DNA from: Chondrosia reniformis | Lineage: Eukaryota > Porifera > Demospongiae > Chondrillida > Chondrillidae | Assembly (NCBI GenBank): GCA_947172415.1 | Contig: OX359192.1 | Location: 4,094,501 to 4,158,500, forward strand | Length of the DNA stretch: 64,000 nucleotides | Direction: 5' to 3' | In this document: piece after piece, positions 22,246-32,930 of the stretch | Layout of the letters: the number at the start of each line of letters is the position of its first letter | How positions within the stretch are numbered: position 1 is the first letter of the stretch | Position numbers and translations under genes: made by a program | Notes under the pieces: generated by a model | What the model saw: the letters and a program-made list of their open reading frames with translations, nothing else | The model's database searches: none | What the model was told of the DNA's origin: nothing

Positions 22246-24971
22246 CTAATTATTCTGTGATACTTCGTGGTGTGCCTTGTAGATCTTAACCTACAAAATT
22301 GACAATGAAACAACAACTAGTACTGTAGCTCACAAAATATAGGCAATTCAGCTAGACTATATGAGTATACATATATGAAAGTATACGTATATGTACATGT
22401 TAATGTTTTTATATGCATACATTATTTTTACCTGTTTATCAGCCTCATTGCCTGTCATCATTCCTTCTATGTAGGCTTTATGATAATCGCGAACCTTTCG
22501 AAGGTATTGTCTAATCAGATCAACAGTGACAGATTCTAGGGCAATTGGCACAGTTTCCCTCAATCCATTCATTGTATAGTTACAGTTGGATCTTGCATAT
22601 TGTTTAGCTTTACCCCAGCATCTCTCAATGGGGTTGAGCTCTGGGTGAAACTATATAGCAGAAGTAAGTAAGATGCCATTAGATGCATATATACATACAT
22701 TTACATGTATGCTGTAGGTTGTATATATTTGTGTAATGTATATTCTTGTACCTTGGGAGAGAATAGACATCGATGATTTTTTGATTTCAAGTACACTTCA
22801 ACACTGCTGACTTCATTCTTAAAATCCTTGAATATCTGGAGCCTACGAACCATATCAATCTTCACCATACCAGTGGTGTCCACACCCCTCTCTCGCAAAA
22901 CCAGCTCCAACCCCTTAGGAGTGCCATTTGGTAGACACATCTCCTGTAAATTGCCATTAGGTAATCTCCCATCCCGCATCACCGGCTGATTCCCACCTGG
23001 CTTTACATTCATTCGTGTGGCTACTAATGCATTGTCATTATATGCCTGGTGACCACTGCTGTGGTCAAAGATCCATACAAGATCATATTTTTCTCTTGGA
23101 TACTTGAATTGGGCTATCATTGCTGCCGCTTTAATTTGATTCATGAACTTAGCATTGTCCCAATAGCCATCTCTCTGATGTTCGGTAATCTTTCTGGCTT
23201 CCTTTGGGCAAAAGGGATATTCTCGTTGCACAGCTCTGTGCTCTTCATCCGTAAGGCGGAGATAGCCAGAAAACTCATCGATAAAGTCGCTTATCATAAT
23301 ACCTTGCCCTTTGCCTTTTGGTCGAACCTCACTACTACCACATGGATCCACCCAAACTGATGGTTTGGCATCATAGGCATTAAAAGTAGTCTCGTCATGA
23401 TAGATGAATACCACATTTTTTGCCCTTGAATTGCTGCCACTGTTCCATGATGATATGTTGTCTTCACATGTGGGTGGAGGTAAATGGGATGCCTCAAAAA
23501 TCTTTACCTTCTTTAAATACAGCTTTCTGTATTCTACCACGTCTTCCCTCTCATGGCCATCTGCGTAGCCCTGCTTGTATCGTCTGTGAGTAAAACCTAA
23601 CCTTTTCATATACCTAAAGGCAGTAGCTTCTGAAACATTCTTTTTAATGGTATCTGGGAACTCCAGCTTTTGAAGATATTCATTTAACCATGTCTGAAAT
23701 CTCTTGTGAGTCAGGTTGAATTTTCTGTCATGAACTTTCTCCCTCAGCCATCTGACAGCTTTTCTGGTGACATCTTCTTGATCTAGTACAGTATCTCTTT
23801 TGTACTTACCCCTTTCAGAAGTTGCAAATTCACCTCCATTTCTACAGTATTGCCGTACCCATTTGTAGATGGTCTGTCTGGAATATCCCAATGCTAAACC
23901 AGCACTCTGAGCTGCCTTGGTCTTGTCTGGTTCATACATCTTGTGCAAATGGTGATATAGCAGAACTGCTATTTTCTTACGATCCCTTGATGGCATTGTC
24001 TTCATCCAATCAGTTAAATGAGGCACTGAATCATCTAAGTTGAAATCATCCTCATCATTGCTACTGCTCTCTCCACTTTCAACTTCCTGTATATATATTA
24101 AAAAAGTACATTTTACATTTACAATTACTACTTGTGGTGAAATCTCTAGTACTGTACTAGCCAGCCTGAAATTGGGCTGTTGGATTTGTTAATAAACAAA
24201 ACGCTTTGACCCCAATCCAGGGGTCTTTATCAGTTGTAATGATCTGCGTACAAGGCAAGCACTCTTTGGTACCCCTAGATTGGGGTCAAAACGTTTGGTT
24301 TATTAAATAATCCAATTGCCTGGCTAATGTAGTATCAGAGATTTCACCATGTCAATACCTAGCCACACAGAATCTTAAGAAATTATTACTTATTTAATAT
24401 TGTTCCATCCTATAGGACAAGCAAGCTCAGGATTCAAGATTCAACTGACATTTTCATTTGTAACTTTATAAACCTATTGTAAATTATGTAATTTGTAAAT
24501 TTATATATAATATGCATTGCATGTTCATGTGTGCTATATACTGAACATACACAGGCAAGTTAATAAAGAATTTTATTGTATATGGATACATGTGGCCTGT
24601 AAACTAACTTCTGAATCAAGATCTGAAGTTGAGAAGGGACCATATTGAAGTAACAAACTCTCTTCTGCCTCCCCACTTAAGCTGCTAGGTAAGTCATCTG
24701 GAGTGTTTTGCCACATGGGATGCTGGTTTGCAATGGGACTAGTGCTAGCATGGAATAGGACTGTTGGTTGTGGATTCCAGCCTTTATTTATGGCTGTATA
24801 TCCTCTGGCAGAACGCTTTCTTTTGCCTTTCCATGGTGCTTGAGGTGAACTCAATTTTAAATTAATTGAATGACAACTGCTAGGTCCTGGAGTCGATTGC
24901 AGATTGCTTCGCAAAACTGAATTATCATGATGGCTGTCAGTATTGTTTCTTTCTTCCGTATTATCAGACAT
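22246..24971 (-). CDS. DDE transposase, four exons, all introns phase 0
   Basis: Exons on the minus strand: 24971-24609, 24086-22752, 22650-22432 and 22290-22246, giving about 653 residues. The start ATG is in context CACCATGT. Donors and acceptors are GT/AG (GAA|GTTAGT, ACAG|GAAG; AAG|GTACAA, ATATAG|TTTC; CAG|GTAAAA, TTGTAG|GTTA) and every junction keeps frame. N-terminus: acidic/serine-rich, then a helix-turn-helix (AQSAGLALGYSRQTIYKW). Catalytic triad: YHDETTF, WIFDHSSGH and, in exon 3, HPELNPIERCWG. About 113 residues separate the second Asp from the Glu; that stretch contains a SAP-like segment (LRERGVDTTG, KIDMVRRL). The C-terminus VKIYKAHHE matches what I recall for related DDE proteins, which are also common in fungi. 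The gene looks intact. Splice sites are predicted by eye. Confidence 0.85.
24180..24330 (-). other. Degenerate hammerhead-like inverted pair in intron 1
   Basis: On the minus strand around 24196-24238: ACAA, CTGATAA, stem GACCCC/GGGGTC with loop TGGATT, AAAGCGTT, TTGT. This is the Penelope motif layout with two core changes. A second, plus-sense partial copy (CCCCTAGATTGGGG then TCAAAACGTTTGG) follows at about 24274-24305. It is probably a decayed retroelement end inside the intron. Confidence 0.45.
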
Positions 24972-25484
24972 GGTGAGCTTTTAAACCCCTTAAGGATCCT
25001 TATTAGAGTTGTTATGCTATTGTGATAGACGATATTTGCTTTACAAGCTTTTCCAAAGATGAAAAAGCTTACGTATTTAAAGATCAAAAAGCACCTTAGT
25101 ACAAAAAGCTTCAAAGCGCCTCCCGCAATCGCAGGCCGCTCTTATATCTTCTTCGGGAGGGTAACTAAAAGAAAACGCTGAATTTAAGGCTCCTTCTTAG
25201 CATTTAAAGCCGTACATAATACAAAAGTATTATCCTGATTAACACTGTGTGCATTATCAATGCGTTATCACTAGTGTTATGCCTCATTATATATGCAAAC
25301 GTGACGAACTTCTCAAATCTGATTCGCCGATATAGTTACACCTACGTTTTGATTCCTTTCTCCCTAACGGAATGAGATACTTCAAATCCGAAAGCATCAT
25401 CTGAAAGCTGAATACATTCTCTATCAAATGATATATTATTTGGTACCAACTATTGCTAACTTTACCTAGATTAGCTTTAAAGAA

Positions 25485-25511
25485 ATTTGGTAACTTTATG
25501 ATGAAATGAAC
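25485..25511 (-). repeat. Right terminal inverted repeat of DDE transposon
   Basis: Inverted match to 21492-21518 with two mismatches; satellite sequence resumes at 25512. Confidence 0.85.
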
Positions 25512-26416
25512 TATATTACATAAAAAATATATAATATATATATAAGTTGTTGGCTTATTTTCCTTTTTCAGGACCCAACCTGGTATTAAACAAGGGCATC
25601 CTCGTACCTTCTATCCAGACAATGTCATCCATAACACCTTCGGTCACGTGGGTCACCCAATATATGTTGTAAATGATGTCCTATTTATATACCACACATT
25701 TTTGACTCTACATATATATGCAATATATATATATATATATATAATATGCATATAAGATATATACAATATATATTACATATAAGATATATAACACATATAT
25801 ATTATGCATGCTTTTTTCCTATTTTCAGGACCCTACCTGGTATTGAACCAGGACATCCTCGTACCTTGTTTCCAGACGATGTTATCCGTAACACCATCGG
25901 TCACGTGGGTCACCCAATAAATGGTGTAAATGAAGTCCTATTTAGATACCACACACTTTTGACTCTACATATATATGCAATATATATATATATATTATAG
26001 GCATATAAGATATATACAATATATATTACATATATATTATGCATGCTTTTCTCCTTTTTTCAGGACCAACCTGGTATTGAACTAGGGCATCCTCGTACGA
26101 CGATGTTATCCGTAACACCATCGGTCACGTGGGTTCCACAATGTATCTTGTAAATGAAGTCCTATTTATATACCACTCACTTTTGACTCTACATATATAT
26201 GCAATATATAAGATATATAATATGCATATAAGATATATATAATATATATTACATATAAGATATACAATACATATATATTATGCATGCTTTTTTCCCATTT
26301 TCAGGACCCTACCTGGTATTGAACCAGGACATCCTCGTACCTTGTTTCCAGATGATGTTATCCGTAATACCATTGAACACGTGGGTTCCACAATATATGT
26401 TGTAAATGATGGCCTA
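25512..26416 (-). repeat. Satellite array 1, segment 3
   Basis: About four monomers, same orientation, mostly the long subtype. It ends inside a GTCCTATTTATATACC segment where the next transposon inserted (TA target). Confidence 0.88.
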
Positions 26417-27690
26417 CACAGGTGCCATATGACTGATCTGCGTGTTTTTACTTTTTTTATAAACACTTTTAAAAGCAAGTTTCGTTCTAATAGAAACGAT
26501 TTGCTAACTTAAACTGGTATACATCGAAGCGCTTATTTAAATGTCAGCGAAATCAAAAATTTGAGCGAGATTGAACAACCAATATCGAAGATATAACGTG
26601 TTAAAAGGGCCAATTTTAAAACTCTCAAACACTATGCGCTTAGTCTAGGAAAAAGCTAGAACTACGTTCTATACTTTATTGGAAAAGTTACAATGTATTC
26701 TAACAAAATTAAGAAGTCCCTTTCGATTCGCCCATCCGTTGAGAAGAAAACTGTGAAAATACACTTTTAATAGATTAGTAAATGCTATTTAATCTTTCAT
26801 ATCTTGGGAAATAAAGCTCAGACGCAAACCGACTTCTTAATTCTTACTATCACTAATGGATTCAGTGAGTGTCATCTCACTGAATCCATTTAAGCTGACT
26901 ACGCGACTATGAGGATCTTCTAAGTTAAGCGCATAGGCAATTTTCCTTCACTTCTGCAACAGACGCCATTTCTTAACATTTAAATCATATTCATTAGCAA
27001 ATAAGTTTATTCATGGGATGATTTACACATTTGAAACGCAAACGGTTAAATTTTATAGCCGGATGTTAATATTGCGCAAATCCTAAGTTGTGTAACTGGT
27101 ATACATGTATGTATGTATGTTGACGCAAGTGATCGAGGATCGCCGTAAGGTGTTATTCACACTAAGGATCACCAATTTTCGAATTTTCGTCTACAACAGA
27201 GAATATTATGCCCCCCAAAAAGGCAAGAGGGATATCAGTCGATAATCAGATTGCTCTGAAGTTCAACTGTGGCTTTGCAAGAGTTGCTGCATACGAATTA
27301 TTCGTTAAGAAAAGGTACGTAAAAAGTAAGTATTCCACGTTAGCTAGAGAAGTGAATAATTTTATAGCTTTACATTAATTGTATAATACAATACGTACGA
27401 AGTGAGACGATTAAATAAAACATTAATAGGATACGAAGTGAGACGATTATAAAGACAATGATACGAAGCGAGATGATTATATACGATATGTAAATCAATT
27501 AAGCCACAGGATGCTATAACCAATTTAACAATGGACGATTTTAAATTCCTTCCGGTGTGTAACCGATAACACTAAATGACACATTCACTCTTAACGATTG
27601 AAAATGAAAATTCTTTATTAATTATCGCTTGTTACGTGTTGATCGCTATAAGGCAGTCTATCCCTAAGGAACAGTCATAAGGTACCAGTG
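26417..27690 (+). mobile_element. 1.27 kb deletion derivative of the 47711-54612 transposon
   Basis: Ends CACAGGTGCCATATGACTG and inverted CATAAGGTACCAGTG, flanked by TA on both sides; removal restores CCTATTTATATACC. Reverse-complement comparison shows about 1.1 kb matching 53430-54612 and about 145 bp matching 47711-47855, so the whole middle of the parent is missing. The junction is near 27540. It keeps the first transposase exon and three subterminal ATACGAAGTGAGACGAT repeats (27393-27477). Confidence 0.85.
27208..27314 (+). pseudogene. Orphan first exon of the large transposase
   Basis: ATG at 27208 opens MPPKKARGISVDNQIALKF and continues to AAAAG|GTACGT at 27314/27315. Same phase (2) and nearly the same sequence as exon 1 of the parent at 53724-53818. 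The downstream exons are deleted. The N-terminal basic residues are in frame here, whereas a length change in the parent puts the equivalent upstream ATG out of frame. Confidence 0.7.
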
Positions 27691-27784
27691 TATTTATATA
27701 CCACTCACTTTTGACTCTACATATATATGCAATATATATATATATAATATGAATATAAGATATATACAATATATAATACATATA
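27691..27784 (-). repeat. Satellite array 1, segment 4 (partial monomer)
   Basis: Second half of one monomer, from TATTTATATACCACTC to the TA-rich block, isolated between two insertions. Confidence 0.85.
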
Positions 27785-28130
27785 CGCATGTGTGACATGT
27801 CCACAAATTTCCGATTTTTGTAAATCGTCTTATTAGCGCTTTCAAAGGTGTCACATTCCAGGTGGAAGTGTCTCTAGCATGTGACCTGCGCTTGAAGCGG
27901 AGCACAAGCCACTGAAACGTCACGAGTCATCACTAGTCGTTATGATGTTAAATTATCAATTTTGAAACTTATGAGCAATTTATATAGTATAGTGGAGGAA
28001 GGCCAACGACAGAGGAAGGCCAATAAAGGCCTACGTGACCGAAACGTTTTATTTTTCTCTTGATTATACTACGTTAATAATCAAAAGAATAGAACGTTTT
28101 TCTTTTGATTATAATACGTTAATAATCAAA

Positions 28131-28195
28131 CAAGGAGTTCGAGTTTAAAAAACTCGTGGGGCGCCAGGCGCCCCTAAGTAAACTCGAACTGCTTG
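28131..28195 (-). repeat. Foldback hairpin B (reverse orientation)
   Basis: CAAGGAGTTCGAGTTT pairs with AAACTCGAACTGCTTG with one mismatch; the inner hairpin is GGGGCGCC-A-GGCGCCCC. It is the reverse complement arrangement of hairpins A, C and D and is not beside a satellite array, which suggests the hairpin is an independent small mobile or structural unit. Confidence 0.75.
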
Positions 28196-28499
28196 GTTGC
28201 TTCTCATAGATATCCGGTTAACCGATTTCGGATCGACTCTTGTTGGCCGTCAATTTTTCAAGGCCATATCTCGTAGAAAACGTTTTTGCGCAAGCTTCAC
28301 GTTACATAGTATTAGTAAGGGTGGTTTTTAAGTCCATTTCGTTCGTTCACTGTTCTACGCTAAGGAAGAGAAAGCTAATTTTAAGCTAGAAAACGAAAGT
28401 TATCCGAACGTCCGCCATTTTTTGACAGATATATATATATATATATACAAGACTACGAACAGGAAGCCATACGTTAACATAATTTCTGAAAACAATATA

Positions 28500-28518
28500 G
28501 GGGCGCCTGCGGCGCCCC
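28500..28518. other. GC-rich perfect hairpin
   Basis: GGGGCGCC-TGC-GGCGCCCC, 8-bp stem in strongly AT-rich surroundings. It resembles the inner loops of foldback hairpins B and C and the stem at 61357-61379. Confidence 0.6.
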
Positions 28519-28524
28519 AAAAAG

Positions 28525-28567
28525 AATAGAACGTTTCTGTCACGTAAGCCTTAATTCCTCAGCTATT
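28525..28567 (-). ncRNA. Hammerhead-like motif, left arm of palindrome
   Basis: Minus strand: AATAG, CTGAGGA, variable middle, GAAA, CGTT, CTATT. AATAG and CTATT pair perfectly as stem I; CTGAGGA fits CUGANGA. Stem II is poor. Faces the copy at 28581. Confidence 0.5.
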
Positions 28568-28580
28568 ATTAACCTATTAT

Positions 28581-28623
28581 AATAGCTGAGGATATAAGGC
28601 TAATGTGACCGAAACGTTCTATT
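28581..28623 (+). ncRNA. Hammerhead-like motif, right arm of palindrome
   Basis: AATAG 28581-28585, CTGAGGA 28586-28592, GAAA 28611-28614, CGTT, CTATT 28619-28623. Same stem I/core layout as in the Penelope pLTRs but with a different, still complementary stem I. Confidence 0.5.
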
Positions 28624-29461
28624 TTCTTTTGATTATACTTCGTTAATTGCTCATACATTTTCGCCATTGATAATTACTTAGATATTAGTAGACATGCAAT
28701 ATGCTTACTGTTTCCACTTACCTCTTACAACAACATTAAACTCCGATCAAAGAAACTGTATCGCTACCGCGAAGCCTTACTTGACATATCAACTTCGGAA
28801 GTCTAATGTTTGTACCAAATATTTGGGTGCATATTAAACGTCATAAGACGTCATTGTATGATGGCTCAGGTATACTACTAATTTTGGCTGACAATCACGT
28901 GACAATACCATTACTCGAAGGAGAAGAGACAAACGGAAAACGAACCGATTATTAGACAGTGGAGAATTGTATATCTAACCATTTTTTGACATCAATCTCT
29001 TCAGTAAGTAACAGCCTAAAAGTTGTATGTATACTCCTGGAATATTCCCTTGTTTAACTGAGATATTAAGTACTAGAGGCGCCTGATAAAGGTACGAAAA
29101 TACGTTTTCGATTATAATTTAAAAACTAAAGGGGAATTTTAAAGGAGTATACATACCATCGTTAGATATCATTATCCTTCATAGGTTGGTGTCACCATTT
29201 ATTCTATATTCGTATTTTCCACTGTCTAATAAAACATTTTTGGCGAGTTGGCACCTATCACTTACGGCCGCTTACGTTCTCCTTTAAGGCTGCAATCGTG
29301 ACATTCTTGTAGCCAAACTATTAAGAAAGAATAGCACTTCAATTCTATATAATTTGTTTAGTGATATGATGTTTCTAAAGTAAAATAGAATAAATTAAAA
29401 AGAGTGTTAGTTAGCGACTTTAATCGTAAATTTCCGGAAGTATGGACATGTTCCACTAGCG

Positions 29462-30137
29462 TAAGATATATAATACATATATAAGTTGTTTTCTTTTTTC
29501 TTTATTCAGGACCCAATCTGGTATTGAACCAGGGCATCCTCGTACGACAATGTTATCCGTAACACCATCGGTCACGTGGGTTCCACCATGTATCTTGTAA
29601 ATAAAGTCCAATTTATATACCACTCACTTTAGACTCTACATTTATATGCAATATATAACATATATAATATGCATATAAGATATATACAATATATATTACA
29701 TGTAAGTTATATAATACATATAATGGATGTATGCTTTTTTCTTTTTTCAGGACCCCACTTGGTATTGAACCATGGTATCCTCGTACGACGATGTAAACCG
29801 TAACACCATCGGTCACGTGGGTTCCACAATGTATCTTCTAAATGAAGTCCAATTTATATGCAACTCACGTTTGACTCTACATATATATGCAATATATAAG
29901 ATATATAAAATGCATATAAGATATATACAAAATATATTCCATATAATATATATAATAAATATATAAGTTGTTGGCTTTTTTCTTTTTTCAGGACCCAACC
30001 TGGTATTGAACCAGGGCATTCTCGTACACCGATGTTATCAGTAACACCATCGTCACGTGGGTTCCACAATATATGTTGTAAATGAAGTCCTATTTATATA
30101 CCACTCACTTTTGACTCTACATATATATGCAATATAT
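29462..30137 (-). repeat. Satellite array 1, segment 5
   Basis: Nearly three monomers, same orientation. It breaks off at GCAATATAT, resuming after the foldback insertion with AAGATATATAATATGC at 31086. Confidence 0.88.
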
Positions 30138-31085
30138 CAGAGAGTACGGTAGTACTCTCTAAGTAGGAATGGCCTGAAAAAAATGGCCGCCCTATCCAAT
30201 GTATTAGCAATCAACACCTAATAAATCGCCAACGAAGCGATTTTCGGATAAATTCGGTTATTTGCAGCGATTAATGCACGTTTTCCTAAATGCCAAAACA
30301 TGTTTCGACGCCCTACACGCTCTATAGCAATCAAAAAGCGGCTAACTAGGAATAGACCCACTTCCAAAATTCATTTTTTCTTCTTCTTCATCTTCTTCTT
30401 CTTCTTCTTCTTCTTTTATTGAATAGACTAGCGCTAATATGTGAACTTATGCGGGCACGTACTAGTTATAAATCGTCATAGATATTTCGGAACTAGGGAA
30501 TAGACAGCCCTAAATCTGAATCCGTTCTACAATAAGCATGTTAATTGTGAAGAGCGAAAATTGTGGTCTTCTCGGATGCCATTTTTTAATTAAGAGATCA
30601 TGGTTTTAGGCATATTTCTCTTGTCTAAGACGTTATTTTGAGATCTTCGCCAAGAAAACTTTCAAATCAATTTAAAATAAGTAATATTAAGAGGAAAAAA
30701 GGGGGAATACAAGTAAATAAAAAACATTTACAAAAATGATGTTAGAAGTAGTAATGGCAGTGTTCACTAATACATCTGCAAAAAGTATCGAAACAAGACA
30801 CTGATTATACGATAAGGCTAATCATACAGAAGTTGCATATATACTGAAATTTAAGTAACTTAACCATACACTTCTGTGTTTGGGCGCACCATTCCTACTT
30901 AAGGTTAGTGCGCCCAAACACAGAAGTGTATGGTTAAGTTACTTAAATTTCAGTATATATGCAACTTCTGTATGATTAGCCTTATCGTATAATCAGTGTC
31001 TTGTTTCGATACTTTTTGCAGATGTATTAGTGAACACTGCCAGTACTACTTCTAACATCATTTTTGTAATTTTTTTTTATTTACT
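30138..31085. mobile_element. Foldback insertion ending in a 178-bp palindrome
   Basis: Begins with the hairpin AGAGAGTAC-GGTA-GTACTCTCT (30139-30160). AAGTAGGAATGG at 30161-30172 is inverted at 30889-30900. The right part is a near-perfect inverted repeat: 30712-30889 with 30908-31085, spacer 18 nt. No ORF. No clear target duplication, so the mechanism is unknown; it may be a rearranged foldback or snap-back transposon. Confidence 0.65.
30377..30415. repeat. (TTC)n microsatellite
   Basis: About a dozen TTC units with one CAT interruption. Confidence 0.85.
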
Positions 31086-32893
31086 AAGATATATAATATG
31101 CATATAAGATATATTCAATATATATTACATATAAGATATATAATACATATATATTATGCATGCTGTTTTTTCTATTTTCAGGACCTTACCTGGTATTGAA
31201 CCAGGACATCCTCGTACCTTGTATACAGACGATATTATCCGTAATACCATGGGTCAAGTGGGTTCCACAATATACGTTGCAAATGATGTCCTATTTATAT
31301 ACCACTCACTTTTGACTCTACATATATATGCAATATATATATATATAATATGCATATAAGATATATACAATATATATATATATACTATGCATATAAGATA
31401 TATACAATATATATATATATAATATGCATATAAGATATATACAATATATATTACATATAAGATATATAATACATATATAAGTTGTTTGCTTATTTACTTT
31501 TTTCAGGACCCAACCTGGTATTGAACCAGGGCATCCTCGTACGACGATGTTATCCGTAACACCATCGGTCAAGTGGGTTCCTCAATGTATCTTGTAAATA
31601 TAGTCCTATTTATATACCACTCACTTTTGACTCTACATATATATGCAATATATAAGATATATTATATGCATATAAGATATGTACAATATATATTTCATAT
31701 AAATATATAATACATATATAAGTTGTTGGCTTTTTTCTTTTTTCAGGACCCAACCTGGTATTGAACTAGGGCATCCTCGTACCTTGTATCCAGATGATGT
31801 CATACGTAACACCATCGGTCACGTGGGTCACCCACTATATGTTGAAAAAGAAGTCCTATTTATATACCACTCACTTTTGACTCTACATATATATGCAATA
31901 TATAAGATATATAATATGCATATAAGATATATACAATATATATTACATATAAGATATAAAATACTTATATATTAAGCATGCTTTTTTTCTTTTTCAGGAA
32001 CCAACCTAGTTTTGAACCAAGACATCCTCGTACCTTGTATCCAGACGATGTTATCTGTAACACAATCGGTTACGTGGGTTCCACAATATATGTTGAAAAT
32101 GAAGTCCTATTTATATACCACTTACTTTTGACTGTACATATATATGCTATATAAAAGATATATAATATCCATATAAGATATATACAATATATATTACGTA
32201 TAAGTTATATAATACATATGTAAGTTGTTGCCTTTTTTCTTTTTTCAGGACCCAAGCTGGTATTGAACTTGGACATCCTCGTGCCTTGGATCCAGACGAT
32301 GTCATCCGTAACACCATCGGTCACGTGGGTCACCCAATATATGTTGTAAATGAAGTCCTATTTATATACCACACACTTTTGACTTTACATATATATGCAA
32401 TATAGATATATATATAATATGGATATTAGATATATACAATATATATTACATATAAGATATATAAAACATATATATTATGCATGCTTTTTTTTCTTTTTTC
32501 AGCCCACAACCTGGTATTGAACCAGGACATCCTCGTACCTTGTATCCAGACAATGTGATCCGTAACACCATCGGTCACGTGGGTCACCCAATATATGTTC
32601 TAAATGAAGGCCTATTTATATACCATTCACTTTTGACTCTACATATATATGCAATATATATATATATAATATGCATAAAAGATATATACAGCATATAAGA
32701 TATATAATACTTATATATTATGTATGCTTTTTTTCTTTTTCCAGGAACCAACCTGCTATTGAACCAGGACATCCTCGAACCTTGAATCCAGAAAATGTTA
32801 TCCGTAACACAATCGGTCACATGGGTTCCACAATATATATTGTAAATGAAGTCCTATTTATATACCACACACTTTTGACTCTACATATATATG

Positions 32894-32930
<37 letters not shown>

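Larger units (their letters stand above)
21492..25511 (-). mobile_element. Complete Tc1/mariner-IS630-like DDE transposon with introns
   Basis: 4.0 kb between 27-bp inverted repeats, inserted into the TA-rich part of a satellite monomer: the left flank ends CAATATATATA and the right flank begins TATATTACAT, so a TA or TATA duplication is likely. It carries one four-exon gene in minus sense (22246-24971). The left 750 bp and right 500 bp contain no further gene I can support. Confidence 0.82.
27785..29461. mobile_element. Non-coding TA-flanked element with imperfect inverted ends
   Basis: The left end (CGCATGTG, then ACATGTCCA) and inverted right end (TGGACATGT, then CACTAGCG) match imperfectly. 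TA is duplicated at 27783-27784 and 29462-29463, and removal restores the monomer. 1.68 kb without an ORF. Inside are a foldback hairpin (28131), a GC hairpin (28500), a ~99 bp palindrome with hammerhead-like arms (28525), and a degenerate inverted repeat pairing about 28950-29060 with 29100-29230. Superfamily not assigned; TA target suggests Tc1/mariner-like mobilisation. Confidence 0.65.

Noticed and set aside
28001-28035. Further hammerhead-like motif (AAGGCC ... CCGAAACGTT)
   Set aside because: The GAAACG part is present but CTGANGA and a matching stem I are missing.
29070-29110. CTGATAAAGGTACGAAAATACG as another hammerhead
   Set aside because: Core altered and stem I not complementary.
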